From Rhizoclosmatium globosum (taxonomy: Eukaryota > Chytridiomycota > Chytridiomycetes > Chytridiales > Chytriomycetaceae), in the NCBI GenBank assembly GCA_002104985.1, contig MCGO01000253.1, forward strand, positions 1 to 49,386: DNA of 49,386 nt, written 5' to 3'. Below the pieces are notes generated by a model. That model made no database searches, was not told the origin of the DNA, and saw only the letters and a list, made by a program, of their open reading frames with translations. The position numbers and the translations under genes were made by a program. Of this stretch, positions 29,780 to 40,968 are shown one piece after another; positions within the stretch are counted from its first letter, which is position 1, and each line of letters begins with the position of its first letter.

Positions 29780-30802
29780 ATGCGCGTGACAGCCAAACCA
29801 TTCGGGACAAGAATATTGCTCCCAATTGTTACAATAGCATTTCTGGCTCTCCTGAGCACAACATCGTTGTGGGAACCCAATCCCAGTCGAATATCAGAGG
29901 AGACTGAGTCAACCACTGTCTGCTTCGCCCTCATTGATACCAGAATCAAAGAACATCACCTCGAAATATCCAGGTTTTTTACACCCCTACAAATAACCGA
30001 CTATATTCAACAAGAACTGGCGAAACCGGAAGATGAACAGTCAATCAACAACTACGAGACGCTCTCCATCCTCATCACCACACATTATGCAATGAAACAT
30101 GGATATAAAGTCTTTGCTTCTAATGGCGAAAAGTATCTCCCGCGTCGGGTTTCTCTTCGACAGAATGAATATTGGGGCCGTGTCCATTTTCTTCAGGACT
30201 TGATGAGTAGTCCAGAAACTAGGTGTAAATGGTTTGCATATGCGGATTCTGATGTGTTTCCGTGGATGAATGCACATACTGTATCGCTTACAGATTATTT
30301 CTCGACACAAAACGTCGCGCTGGAATCCCACAACTATAACGAACGGAAGCAGCAGCTTGACAAACATAAGGGGTGCTATCCATGGCATCTCCAACGCGAG
30401 TCTTTTATTATTGGGCTCAACGGACAGTTTGAACCTCGATTAGGGTGGCCTGGTACATTTCTTGGGAATGGATCTTATTATATTTGTTCTGGGTTGTTTT
30501 TTGTCAGGAATGATGACATTGGGAAACGATTGATTAGAGATTGGATGTATGGAGCGGCTGATTTCAGTCACGAGGAACGTGAGCTTCATCATCTTGCGGG
30601 GCATACTTTTGCATGGGATCAGAGGGCGCTTAATTTTGGTGTATTCCAACGATATGTGAACGTTTCAAGTGTGTATACATTCAAGCAGTTTCATTATAAG
30701 GATGGGGATGCGTTCCGACATGTGTGGAGTGAATTTGATGCGGAAAGAGTTCCTATGATGCAGTTAGCGTTGAGGGAGTTGGGACTGTGGCCAGAAGAAT
30801 AG
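29780..30802 (+). CDS. Type II membrane GT-A glycosyltransferase (GT34/GT77-like)
   Basis: Intronless, 340 aa. A short cytosolic tail (MRVTAKPFGTR) is followed by one signal anchor (ILLPIVTIAFLALLSTTSLW), the typical Golgi type II layout. The lumenal domain has ILITTHYAMKHGYKVF, then the DxD metal site in WFAYADSDVFPWMN, and the late GLFFVRNDDIGKRLIRDW and FAWDQRALNFGVFQ blocks, where the DQ is usual in galactosyl/mannosyl transferases of the GMA12/MNN10 and related families. It likely transfers a hexose from a nucleotide sugar to glycoprotein or wall glycans. Donor and acceptor are not predictable. No break is seen. Confidence 0.75.
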   Translation: MRVTAKPFGTRILLPIVTIAFLALLSTTSLWEPNPSRISEETESTTVCFALIDTRIKEHHLEISRFFTPLQITDYIQQELAKPEDEQSINNYETLSILITTHYAMKHGYKVFASNGEKYLPRRVSLRQNEYWGRVHFLQDLMSSPETRCKWFAYADSDVFPWMNAHTVSLTDYFSTQNVALESHNYNERKQQLDKHKGCYPWHLQRESFIIGLNGQFEPRLGWPGTFLGNGSYYICSGLFFVRNDDIGKRLIRDWMYGAADFSHEERELHHLAGHTFAWDQRALNFGVFQRYVNVSSVYTFKQFHYKDGDAFRHVWSEFDAERVPMMQLALRELGLWPEE

Positions 30803-30908
30803 ATGATTTAATGTGCCATAAGCCACAAAGTTGAAAAATGCTTTATGCCTGTCATTTATTTTCATTCCTTCACGTAGTCAAGTTATAAAGATCTATAGAA
30901 AATAGCAA

Positions 30909-31989
30909 CTAGGCACTCAAGCTGACCTCTTCAAGTGGGATATCGTAATTAACAATATCCTTATTCTTTGCAGCCTCCAATTCCTGGTCTTCTCTGTCTC
31001 TGATTTCCTTGGAAATCTTGTACTGGTACTTTGCAGCCCAATACAAGAAAAAGTACTGCAAGAAAATATCGATGGCGGTACACACCCAGATAGCATCTCC
31101 AGAAAAGTAGAAGGATGTCTGCTGATCATAGTTGAAGAGTCCAACACCGAGTTTCTTGAAGTTGTCAAAAGTAAGAACGGAATCAATGATACAAAGAGCT
31201 GGGGCGAGGGAAACACCAAATACAGCGAGGTACCAGTTGCGAGCATTGATTCTGTCATCCATCTTTGGATAGACAATCAAGTAGAGCGAAAACAGTCCAA
31301 AGTACATATCAGCAGCGGTTGAGCTAGCTTCGAGATACCGGGATACAGTAATGAGTGGCTTGCCTTGCTTTGCTTCATCGAGGTACCGTTTTGCAGCGTC
31401 GTACATTTGGAACTTTTCCAAGTTTGCGATGAAGCGGTCAGCATAGTCATCAATTGGCTCACACTTCCAGCTGTACAAAGGCCCAGGCTGAAGCTGAGTA
31501 CTTTTGGGGTCGTAAACCAAATCAGTGTTACCACAAGCCTAAATGACGATTCCCTGTCAATCATAAAATCCAAGTTGTGTTGATAGCACAAACCTGGAAT
31601 AATCCAGCAGTGTGGTATTCGTCACCCTTCCAGTATGGCAAAGCAAAAGCCACCCACTGAGCAGTCCAACTAACAATCAAGATGAAGGCAACGATAGCAG
31701 CTACAGTCTTCAACTTGCGGTCGGTTGCAAACCAATACCCTCTGCCTCCCTCACTGGCCTTCTTCTCTCCAGCTTTGGCAAAGTTCTCAATTTGGATCTT
31801 CTTTTGCTGCCTGCGCTCAAGAATAGATTTGAGACCAGTCTCAGCATCAACCGTTCCGTATTTGCCGTTCTCGACGGCAGCTGCTGCCAGACGCCGGGTC
31901 ACTTTATACTTCTCCATGAGATAGGTTACTTTCTCCTCATCTCGTTCCTTTTGCTCCTGCTCGAGGCGCTGGCGTTCGGATTGTGCCAT
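30909..31989 (-). CDS. Claudin/PMP22-like tetraspan protein, paralogue A
   Basis: Exons 31989-31594 and 31538-30909, 341 aa; start chosen by alignment with paralogues B and C (a longer frame runs to 32052). A charged helical N terminus (EEKVTYLMEKYKVTRRLA) precedes four spans: TVAAIVAFILIVSWTAQWV, DMYFGLFSLYLIVYP, WYLAVFGVSLAPALCIID and CTAIDIFLQYFFLYWA. The first extracellular loop has W..LPYW, AGLFQACGN and W.C, close to the claudin/PMP22/CACNG signature (W, GLW, C..C). Such proteins build junctions or modulate channels in animals; the role in fungi is unknown. The intron falls exactly after LFQ in all three copies. Function is not assigned; family membership is inference from topology and loop motif. 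Confidence 0.75.
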
Positions 31990-32134
31990 ATTGGGGGCAA
32001 ACGGTGGCGTTGATTTGAAAGAAAAACGAGGGAGACGCACAAGCCCATACATTCCGTCCCATTCCGTAATATCGTTATTCTAGGTACATTTATATTTAAT
32101 GGAGTTTCTCTTACAAAAAATAAAAGGCTATTAA

Positions 32135-33256
32135 TCAGGCTTGCGTCTTGACTTCTTGGAGAGGAATATTTTCCAAAGGAGCGTCATTTACTTCTTCAAC
32201 AGAAGCACTTGCAGCTGCTTGAGCAGCCTCATATTCAGCTTGTTCCCTTTCTCTGATAGCTTTGGACAGCTTGAACTGATATGACGACGCCCAATACAAA
32301 AACCAATACTGCAAAATAATATCTAATGCTGTGCCGGCCCAAATTGCGTCACCAGAGAAGTAAAACAATGTCTGTCGATCGACGTTAAAGTATCCCACAC
32401 CCAACTTGTAGAAGTTGTTGAAAGTCAGGACTGAATCAATTAGACATAAGGATGGAGCTAAGGCGACACCTGCTGCTGCAATATACCAGTTTCTTGAATT
32501 GATTCTGTCGTCCATCTTTGGATACACGATCAAGTACAGAGAAAAGAGACCAAAGTACATGTCTGCAAGAGTTGAGGCGGCTTCAAGCCAACGGGATACG
32601 ATGATTAGAGATTTTCCCTCTTTTGCATCCTTTTGAATCGCTTGCGCTGGTGGGTATTGACTGTACTTGTCAAGACTGGCAATGAAACGGTCCGCATAAT
32701 CGTCGACTGGCTCGCATTTCCACGGATACAAAGTTCCTGGTTCAAGCATCGTCGAAGTGTTGTTATACACAAGATCCGTGTTACCACATGCCTAACAATG
32801 ATCAGTGGGTGATCCAAGTATGAAGTGTCACAACAGATGTACCTGAAATAAACCAGCAGTATGGTATTGATCACCCTTCCAGTAAGGCAACGCATACGCT
32901 ACCCACTGAGCAGTCCAGCTGACAAACAAGATGAATGCAACAATCGCAGCCACAATCTTTAGCTTCCTATCAGTAGCAAACCAATGCCCACGTCCTCCCT
33001 GACTCGCAAGCTTCTCTCCAGTTCTAGTAATCTTCTCTTGATCCTTCTTAACTTGCGCTCTGCGTTCCAGAATAGACTTGAGTCCGGTCTCAGCATCAAT
33101 TAAGCCTTTTTTGGAACTTTCAACGGCATTTGTGGCCAATCGTCGAGACACTCGGTACTTGTCCATCAAGTAGAGGATTTGGGCTTCATCCCTATCTCTG
33201 GCCTCCTGCTCCAAGCGCTCAAGCTCTTGCTGGCGAGAGTCTTTTGCGGCAGACAT
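32135..33256 (-). CDS. Claudin/PMP22-like tetraspan protein, paralogue B
   Basis: Exons 33256-32843 and 32791-32135, 356 aa. Same layout as paralogue A: N-terminal helical region (RDEAQILYLMDKYRVSRRLA), SILERRAQVKKDQEKITRTG, four spans, and a loop with LPYWKGDQYHTAGLFQACGN and PWKCEPVDDYADRF. The C-terminal tail is acidic and Ala-rich (EAAQAAASASVEEVNDAP). It lies in tandem with paralogue A, 145 nt upstream of its start, so a local duplication is likely. It is closer in sequence to paralogue C at 41 kb (shared YSQYPPAQAIQKDAKEGKS) than to A, so the duplication history is not simple tandem copying. Confidence 0.77.
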
Positions 33257-33564
33257 TTTCTTGGTGGAATCAGATGTGGACAGTGGCGTTTTCCATGAAG
33301 AAACCCACTTAAAACTAATTGACTTTTTTAATAGATACTAGGACTATATTCTATAGAAGAAGAGAGGAAGAATGAGGATGAAAAGAACTCATTACATTTC
33401 CAACCTTTTAGAGAGTAGGTTTCTTGATCTTATCGATTGCTATTAAGAGGTGAGTACATAGAAACAGTGATAAATTATCGCGAGAAGGGGATATATTATA
33501 ATCTTTCTCCTTCCTTTATTCTTTCTTCATAACTATTTCTCTCAAAATACTCAGCCACAGCTTC
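33257..33564. other. Divergent intergenic region
   Basis: AT-rich 308 nt between the start codons of tetraspan B (-) and the WD40-CCCH gene (+). Presumed promoters of both; no gene is seen. Confidence 0.5.
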
Positions 33565-35005
33565 ATGGACCTTGCCCTACACCCGCGCTTCACCGCCCAA
33601 AGTGCCCACGCGAATGGCGTGTCAGCACTCGTGTTCAATGCAGGGCGAGTGTACTCTGCCTCAAAAGATGCGCAGATCAAGGTAACCACCTTCAGTGTCT
33701 CTTTCTTAATCTCAACCCAAAAACCCCGCAGGAATGGGACGCGGACTCGTTCCAACTGATCCGTGTCTTTTCCGGACATTCGCGATGGATTCGGTGTTTG
33801 GCACTTGGGAACGGGCGTCTGTTTTCTGCATCGTGGGACAATTCGGTGCGTGAGTGGGATCTTGAGACGGGGCTTTGTGTCAGGTGCGGGGCATTTGTAG
33901 TCTTTTGTTTGTTTGTTAGAAAGAGGGACTTATTGGGGGTGTGAATAGGGTGTTTGAAGGTGTGCACGAAAGTGGCGTCAATTCGGTGTTGGTTGATGAA
34001 GCGAATATTCGGCTTTACTCGGCCTCTGAGGATCGCATTATTGCCGTGTATGACTTGAACTCGGGAGAGGTTATTGATCGGTGGGAAGCAAGTGGTAACG
34101 TGCTTTGACGATGTCTATGGATGCATAAACTCAATCTTCCACGGAGTTACAGGTGGAATTATTGCCCTTCATCACATCCAACTGAATGGAGACCTTGGCT
34201 ATATTGCAGCGGCAAGCGATAACGGCACGATCGGCCTATGGGACGCATCCTCAGGGGAACTCGTTGATTCTTCGCCTTCCTCTTCAAATGAAGTCACGTC
34301 CCTCTTTCTCACTGCGGGTCGTCTCTTCTCTGCTGGAAATGATAAACTTGTTACTGAATGGGATGTCTCGTCAATGGTGAAAGGACGCACGTTCCGAGGA
34401 CACTCTGCATACGTTTCGTGTCTTACAGGTACGGAGGGGGAATCTGAAGGTGTCCCTGGCGGACCACGATTGTTTTCGGGAGGATGGGATGGATCTGTAA
34501 AAGTGTGGGATCTTGTCACTGGTGTTTGTATAGCTTCGTTGCGTATCTTTGAAGGGAGAAGCGTGAATTCAATTTGTTTGGGTGATGATGGTTTACTGGT
34601 TACTGGTGGATCTAATGGAGATATCAAGTTCTGGAACTTGCGTTGAGTGTGCTTGCTTTCTTGCTTCGCGGTTATTGATGACGATGCACAGATGACATTC
34701 CACCAACACTTTCGGGGACTGTCGGTCAAGCGCTTCCACAGTTTCCGCAGTCTTACCGTCCTCCCCCTGTTCCTGTATCACCATACGGACAACCTGGAAT
34801 GTATTCTTATCCGGGACCATATGGAAACCAGCAGCCACCATATGGTGGCGGCCAGCAATCAAGCGGAGGATATCAAACTTCATCTTATGGTAGTAATCAG
34901 GAGAATTCATATGGAGGAAGCACTGGTGGACGCCCTCCATGTCACTTTTTTGCTAGAGGCCAATGTCGGAATGGGGATAACTGTCGCTTCTCCCATTCTG
35001 GATAA
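33565..35005 (+). CDS. WD40-repeat protein with C-terminal CCCH zinc finger
   Basis: Five exons: 33565-33681, 33732-33883, 33949-34094, 34153-34641 and 34692-35005, giving 405 aa. The first four code a seven-blade-like WD40 propeller (RLFSASWDNSVREWDLETG, RLYSASEDRIIAVYDLNSG, LFSGGWDGSVKVWDLVTG, LVTGGSNGDIKFWNL). The last exon codes a Pro/Gly/Tyr/Gln-rich linker and, at the very end, PPCHFFARGQCRNGDNCRFSH, a C-x7-C-x5-C-x3-H finger. The last intron (34642-34691) has a GTTGAG donor; if it is retained, translation stops at 34646 and yields a 302-residue WD40-only protein. The combination resembles the ZFWD proteins of plants, but with the finger at the other end. RNA binding is likely by the finger; the target is unknown. 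Confidence 0.8.
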
Positions 35006-35202
35006 TTCGCATATTGCCTTTTCTTTCTTTCTTTCCTTTGAGCCGTCGGTTGCTGCCTCGCTTTTGTCATGTCAAAGTCAAATATATACTGCTTCGAAAC
35101 AATCCCATCAAAATTGGAGTGAACGACAGTAGATTTATTAGAGAATGAAGTCAAAACGAACAGAGAGATATCAAAACAGTGTTTTCATATTCGACTTTCA
35201 AG

Positions 35203-36628
35203 TCAAACAACACAGTAAGCTCTGTACATAGTAACTCCTCCATCCCCACCTTTCGCGACAACCTCCACACCAGCACCCACGAAAAAGACAAACCCACATC
35301 CAGCAACAACTTCCTCCCCGTCCACAACCAAACTTCCATTCCCTTCAGTAACAAGCAAAATGCTTGGGCCAGCCAATCCAGCAAAATGCTCTTCACCCCT
35401 CACACCCAACTTTGTTCGAATAATCGAAAACTCATCAATAGGTGGGTCGTACAGCAAAGACGTCTTTCCGTGGTTGTACGCGACTCCGTTCAAGATCTGA
35501 GAGTCTGCAGACCCGTTGTTGTACGTAAGCATGTCGACGAGTGTATTAACGTCCTTGAATTTTGGTGTAAGACCGGAACGCACCACGTTGTCGGATGCAG
35601 CCATGCATTCAATAATATCTAATTTTGGATGAGTCAGCAAATATAGAATGAAACGATCACAGAGCCGCCACACCTCCAGATAAATAAGCATGTGGCTCAT
35701 TCGCAGCCAAAAAGATTCCTTGTCCTTCCTTCAACCGAACAAAGTTGAGCAACAGCGCACAGAAAACACCCACATCGTTGGGGTACTGCGAATCCAAGCG
35801 GATTAGGAGTTCGTTGAGAGTACCAACTGGCCAGGCTTCCGCGGTTGTAGTAGCAAGTCTTGTAATAAGGTCGCGGATTTGGGTGGCAACGAGGGCAGGG
35901 TCGCGTTGCATGAGAGAGGCAAAGACGAGCTTTAAGGAGGCCTTTGATGGGGCTTGGGAGAAGGCTTCGTAGGCTGTGTCGTCGATACATGCTCTGAGTT
36001 CTGGGTAGGCTACGAGGTGGTGTTGGATTTCTGAGAGAGGGCGGAAACCGATCAAGGCTTCAAAGTCGGTGAGAGCCACGGCCTATGAAAGACAATTAAC
36101 TTGGGTTTAAATAGGATAAATAGGATAAATACCATTTCAGGCTTGTGGTTTGGGTCCTTGTACAAGTCAGGACGCTTTTCAAAGAGGAAGCGAGCGAGTT
36201 GTTTGTCTGGGTGAGCCTGGATTGACAGGGCCTTGTTCACTGAAAGTACTTTGAAGAGGAAGGGCAAATCAGCATCGAACTTTGCGGACACGGCGGGTGA
36301 AAGGTTCGTTGAAGTCAGGGCGGCCTTGAGAGGGACTGACGTGTCCCAGACGAGTGATGGCGCATTTGGGTGTGTGCCCATCCAAAGCTGTTTTCGGTGG
36401 TTTGGTTTAGTTGGTTTGGGTTAGTTGGTTTGGGTTAGTTTACTGGCGAAGCTGCTCTGAAAAGAAAGATACACATACCTCTGCATAGGGTGTCGAGGCA
36501 GCAATCACCGTCGATGGGTCCGCTGAGGCAAGCTGCCCGGCCTTGCTGTCCATTCCAAGCTTACCCCATTCATATGGCTGTGTCTTGACGCGAAGACGGG
36601 TAAAGCGGAGGCTGTTGGAGTGGGTCAT
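35203..36628 (-). CDS. Mannose-6-phosphate isomerase (type I)
   Basis: Exons 36628-36479, 36387-36133, 36082-35674 and 35618-35203, 409 aa with matching phases. I took the start just before LRFTRLRVKTQPYEWGKLG, which matches the usual N terminus (QxYxWGKxG); a longer frame reaches 36712. The zinc site signatures are FLFKVLSVNKALSIQAHPDK and GIFLAANEPHAYLSGD, followed by IECMAASDNVVRSGLTPK. The enzyme interconverts fructose-6-phosphate and mannose-6-phosphate in the cytosol and feeds GDP-mannose for protein glycosylation and wall polymers. The C terminus has the expected cupin strands (GPSILLVTEGNGSL). Intron 1 holds a short telomere-like tandem repeat. Confidence 0.94.
36401..36442 (+). repeat. 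Three copies of a 14-nt TTTGGGTTAGTTGG-like unit
   Basis: Units at 36401, 36415 and 36429 differ by one to two bases and contain the GGGTTA core. They lie inside intron 1 of the phosphomannose isomerase gene. The unit resembles a fragment of telomeric repeat with inserted bases, but it may be a simple tandem duplication. Confidence 0.7.
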
Positions 36629-36742
36629 GTTTTCGTGTGGTGATTTTGCAATCAATTTGGAGGGGAATGAGAAACGTGGCATATCGAAATACTTTAAGGA
36701 TTGAAAAGACACGTCGAGCTACAGAATGGCTTTATTCCATAG

Positions 36743-37654
36743 CTAGCTTGTCAAGAACCGTAGAAGTCCGTAACATACATTTATCACTAGTCCTACTATG
36801 ATTCCCATCTGTTGCCTTCGCGAAAACAATCCTTGTTCCTTGATCCAAAATAACGCGAGTATTCCACCAAAAAACCCACAACAGAGGCCAACTAGAAGTT
36901 CCATATGCGTTTCATGTGTTGATGCATCTGTTTCCTCGTGTTACTAGCTTGTACTATTTTTAAAGGGTGGTATACCTGAATCCGGTCGCGGCCGGTTATC
37001 GTTATCGATCCAAGCTTCTTCAGCTGTCCTCGTCAAATCATGCTGCTCTGTACAAGTTTGACGTGAATGACTACTCTTTTAACACGCAAACACCAACCAT
37101 CGCGTCCTCGAATAGAGTGAAACTGTGTCCTTAAATTTGCAACCTCTTGCCTTGAAAATCCTACACGTCTTTAAGTTAATTTGCAGTATGGCTGGAGAAT
37201 GGGAACAAAGTGCCATACCGACATCAATAAGTCTGTCAAATCCTAATGCTGGTTCGTTTGCATTCATTTGCGGTTCCTGTATTGAATCATTCGGTTCAGT
37301 GATTCTTTGTTTGATGTAGAAGACTTTGGAACCTGACGATCTGATACGGGGGCGTCGCTGACAGCACAATGAAGGTATAAAGGGGTAGAGGCAGAGTACA
37401 CGTCAGTCGCCATCGGCACAAGGGTCGCCAGTGCCATTGAGTCGTGCAGGATCCTCCCCCGATACACCAATCGCAGGTACTTTGCAGCCAGCGCCTGTTT
37501 CCACTCGCCAATCTGAATCCAGACAGAGTGATTAGATAATCGATCCAGTGCAACGACGCCTAACCAAAGCCTTGAGCTCAAGCACAGACGATGATGCTGC
37601 AACCCGCACACTCAAATCATCGCCGTCGCCGAATCGGACAATCAACTGAATCAT
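36743..37654 (-). CDS. DSC E3 ubiquitin ligase complex subunit 3-like protein
   Basis: Six small exons: 37654-37565, 37512-about 37333, 37276-37219, 37160-37098, 37047-36976 and 36927-36743, about 215 aa; all phases fit. The N terminus is ubiquitin-like (MIQLIVRFGDGDDLSV, LRLVYRGRILHDSMAL). The second half has the DUF2407_C features: ALGFDRLIDVGFSRQEVANL with RTQFHSIRGRD, EEAWIDND, then two spans at the C terminus (LLVGLCCGFFGGILALFWI and GIIVGLVINVCYGLL). Dsc3 is part of the Golgi/endosome membrane ubiquitin ligase complex that processes SREBP-type factors and removes orphan membrane proteins. The 3' end of exon 2 could also be at 37348. No open frame of usual length shows it; it is visible only after splicing. 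Confidence 0.8.
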
Positions 37655-37754
37655 TCGTTCGACGTCTTTTGTTGGCGTTGATTGGCGCAGCGAGAAGGAA
37701 CTTAGTTTGTTCATTTATTCGTTTATTTATTCGTTCTTTTCAGAGCAGAAGAAG
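37655..37754. promoter_or_regulatory. Bidirectional promoter region
   Basis: 100 nt separate the Dsc3-like (-) and Sec10 (+) start codons. It includes a TTTATTCGTTTATTTATTCG repeat of a TTTATTCG-like unit near 37715-37736. Regulatory role is inferred from position. Confidence 0.4.
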
Positions 37755-40700
37755 ATGTCCACCACCATCTCGTACAAGGACTTCCGCTCCTTCAATGCAA
37801 AGGAATACATTGATTCGCGCACAGCCATGGTCGCTCCCTCGATTAAGACGACTGTCACTTCTCCGTCGCTCGCTTCCAGACGTACGTGTTTTGTCCGAGG
37901 AGGAAACCTGTCAACATCGAGCCTCCTCCCTACTTCTATCGTCCATCTTCCATCTTCTGTACTCTACACTATAAATAACACGTTAACACCCTCAACTCTC
38001 CCTAACAGAATTAGAACCGAAGCCTCTCATCAAAAGCTTCGAATCCGCGCTCGACGACCTTCTGCGACTCCGACGGAAAGTGCAGGCAAAGATAGACGAC
38101 CTCGAAGACGCTGCTCAGGCCTCGGAAAACGCAAGGAGGAGAAAACTGACGGAAATGAATTCTGCTGTCGAGGTCTCTTGATTCCTGTACCTGAAGAGTA
38201 TTCTGATTTGTTTGGTGGTTGTAGGACGTTCAATCGGCTTTCAAGTCTCTCGAGTTGCATCTTGGCGAAGTTGGTAAAACGGCAGTTCGTATTGGAGAGC
38301 AGCTTGAAACTATCGACAAACAAAGAAGGATTGCTGCCGAAGCCAAAGATCTGATCTATTACTTTCAAGATTTTAACCGTAAACGCGTTGGCGGTGAGGC
38401 TTTGGATGGATTTCGAAAAACAGGCGCGGATCAGGAAGCTCAGGTATATTGATGCATTTGGGGAGTGTGGTTTTTAAAGTACTTCAAAAAATTAGACCGC
38501 GTCAATCGTAAGGAGGTTGAACGCGATTTCTAAAGACTTAGGAATTCCTGGAACAGAAACAGTACGAAACAAATGCATTCTATTGGCGCCCACTGACTGA
38601 AAGACACATACAGGCAAAAGACAATATTGAAGGATTCTCGGAAGAACTGGAAACAACAATCTTGGATCAGTTCCACAGTGCATATGTTAAAGGAGACCTT
38701 GTTGTCATGAGTGTTAGTAGTTGTTAAGTGCAACCATGACTAAATATCTTTGTAGAGATGTGCAAGAGTATTGACAGACTTGAATGGAGGTCAATCATGT
38801 GTCCGAACTTATATCAACCAGCACGAATTGAACATAAATCAAGACAAGATTTCAGCAGCCGATGGTTTAGGAGTAGAGTTGAGTCTTTCCATGTGGAAGC
38901 GAGTAGGAAAACTCACCTATTCTCAGAGCCATAGACAAGAACGGTCCTGCCGTTCTAAACCCGAAATTAAAAAAGCTGTTTGACGACGTGAAGAGAACGA
39001 TTCCACAGGAATGGGGTGTTATATCGGCCGTGTTCCCGAATTCTGTCTCTGTGATGCAAGACTTTGTTCAACGTATCTTGGGCAATCGGTAAAAGCTGTG
39101 CTTTCATACGCTCATTGTCTCTAAAATACGAGGATTAGATCCAAATGTATATCGAACAAGAGCTTTCCGATGCTGATCAGGTCAGCTCAACATACTACCT
39201 CCGCGTTCTTTCAGTTGTACATGAAGCGACACTATCTGTTTGCAAACATCTATACAAATTTGATAAGGATGTTATCGTACCCGAAACAAAAAGCATGGGA
39301 ATCGGATCCGTGATTGATCGCTGCTTTGACGATCTCTTTGTCCCTTACACAGACAATGACCGATACGTGGCGATCGAGCGGAGATGTCTACAAGATCGAA
39401 TGGCTGAGCTGTTACACGTGTTTACCAACTTTGCCGTAAGTTGATTGTTTCACTCTACAGTCATAAATCTGACCATACTTCAAGACTGCACGAGCAAAAG
39501 CACCAAAGGCGAAATCATCTATGCCGTTACCTTCATTCCAAGAAGCTGTTGGAACGATATTCAACCTCGACCCTACATCTCCCGCTGCTTCGAAATCAAA
39601 TGGATCGCTCTTGAATTCAAATGAGCCGCCTGAAGCGTTCGGGCTTCCATCTGTTGCACTTACGCTCAGACTGATTGAAGTTCATTTGGAGGCTTTGGAG
39701 CGGTGTAAGGAGCTTTCGAAGCTAGGAGATTTGGCGAGGAATGTTTTGGCTGTGTTTCGGGTTTTGATTGAGGAGGTTGGGCAAAAGTATTTGATACATG
39801 CTTTGGATATGGTGTTGGATGATATTATGGGGATGGATGGGAGGGCATCAGAGCCTGAGTTACGGGGGTTGGAAGTTGTGAGGGTTGAGAATCAGGTGTT
39901 GAATTTACTTCAGTTTCATTTCCAGACTGCGATTGTAAGTGGCGTTTCATCTTTATACGCTTAATTAAGTCTTTTGTTGATTAGTTTCCCCTACTTAATC
40001 AATCTCCAACAATTCATCGAGATTCTGTGTTATCCAAAAACGAGTTTATGGAAACAATAGAAACAAAAATGAATTCAATTATCAAGATTCACGTGGACGG
40101 TAAGTAATTCATGTGGTATCGTGAGGCTAATTCCTTTTCAGCTATCCAAGAATGGCTCGAGCTTTTGCTCTCTAAACAACGACGAGGTGATTATAAGCCC
40201 AAAGATGAACAAACTGCGTCGTCGCCGTCTACTGCGGTGAGGAATTAATACTCTTGAATACTATTGGACATTTATTGACAATTGAATAACTAGACCTGTG
40301 TTCAAGTATGCGAATTTCTCAGCAAGGTGCACATTAAGGCAGAGAAATACTTTGAAGGGACAAATTTATCGGGTTTCCTGAATGAGATTGGATCAATCTT
40401 TCACATGTAAATCTCATCTTAACCGAACTGATCTTCTTTATGTTTAACTTGGTTGAAATAGGTTATTGCTGGAACATATGAAAAAGTTCACATTCAGTGA
40501 TGTTGGTGGTTTGATTCTTGCAAGGTTAGTCAAATGCTCTTACCTATCCTAAATCTTAATCCATGAGTAACAACAGAGACCTTGCGAAGTACTTTGAAGT
40601 CGTTCAAACGTTCCGTATCGAACAACTCACTGACAAGTTTGAAATGATCCGCGAACTTGGAAACTTGTTTATAGTGAAGCCAGATAACTTGCAGCAGGTT

Positions 40701-40820
40701 ATTAATGGCGGGCATTTGAGCCGAATTGACATTACTCTATTGACACCGTTTTTAATGTGTCGAGTGGATTGGAACAAGCTACAGAAACTGGGGATTTTCT
40801 TTGCTCCCACCTCGATATAG
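37755..40820 (+). CDS. SEC10: Exocyst complex subunit Sec10 (EXOC5)
   Basis: About 13 exons, the first being 37755-37881, 38009-38172, 38225-38443 and 38496 onward; the last runs from about 40577 to the stop at 40820. All exons read in frame. The N-terminal coiled coil and hallmark helix are clear: LIKSFESALDDLLRLR, VGKTAVRIGEQLETIDKQRR and AKDLIYYFQDFN. Then LNGGQSCVRTYINQHEL, WGVISAVFPNSVSVMQDFVQ and the C-terminal VKPDNLQQVINGGHLSRID follow. Sec10 links Sec15 to the rest of the exocyst, which tethers secretory vesicles at growth sites; in a chytrid that would be rhizoid or wall growth, and it also acts in ciliogenesis elsewhere. No frame break was found, in contrast to several neighbours. 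Confidence 0.92.
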
Positions 40821-40968
40821 ATGAAATTAATCGGAGTCTCATTCACAAGAGCTTAAAATAAAAACAAAAAAGGTTGACAGAAATTAATATTGCTGGCGCC
40901 ACAATTGTATTGGTTATTGACGCCACTTTCCATCTCCCAGTCCAAATCAGTCTTCCAAAAAAACCCGG

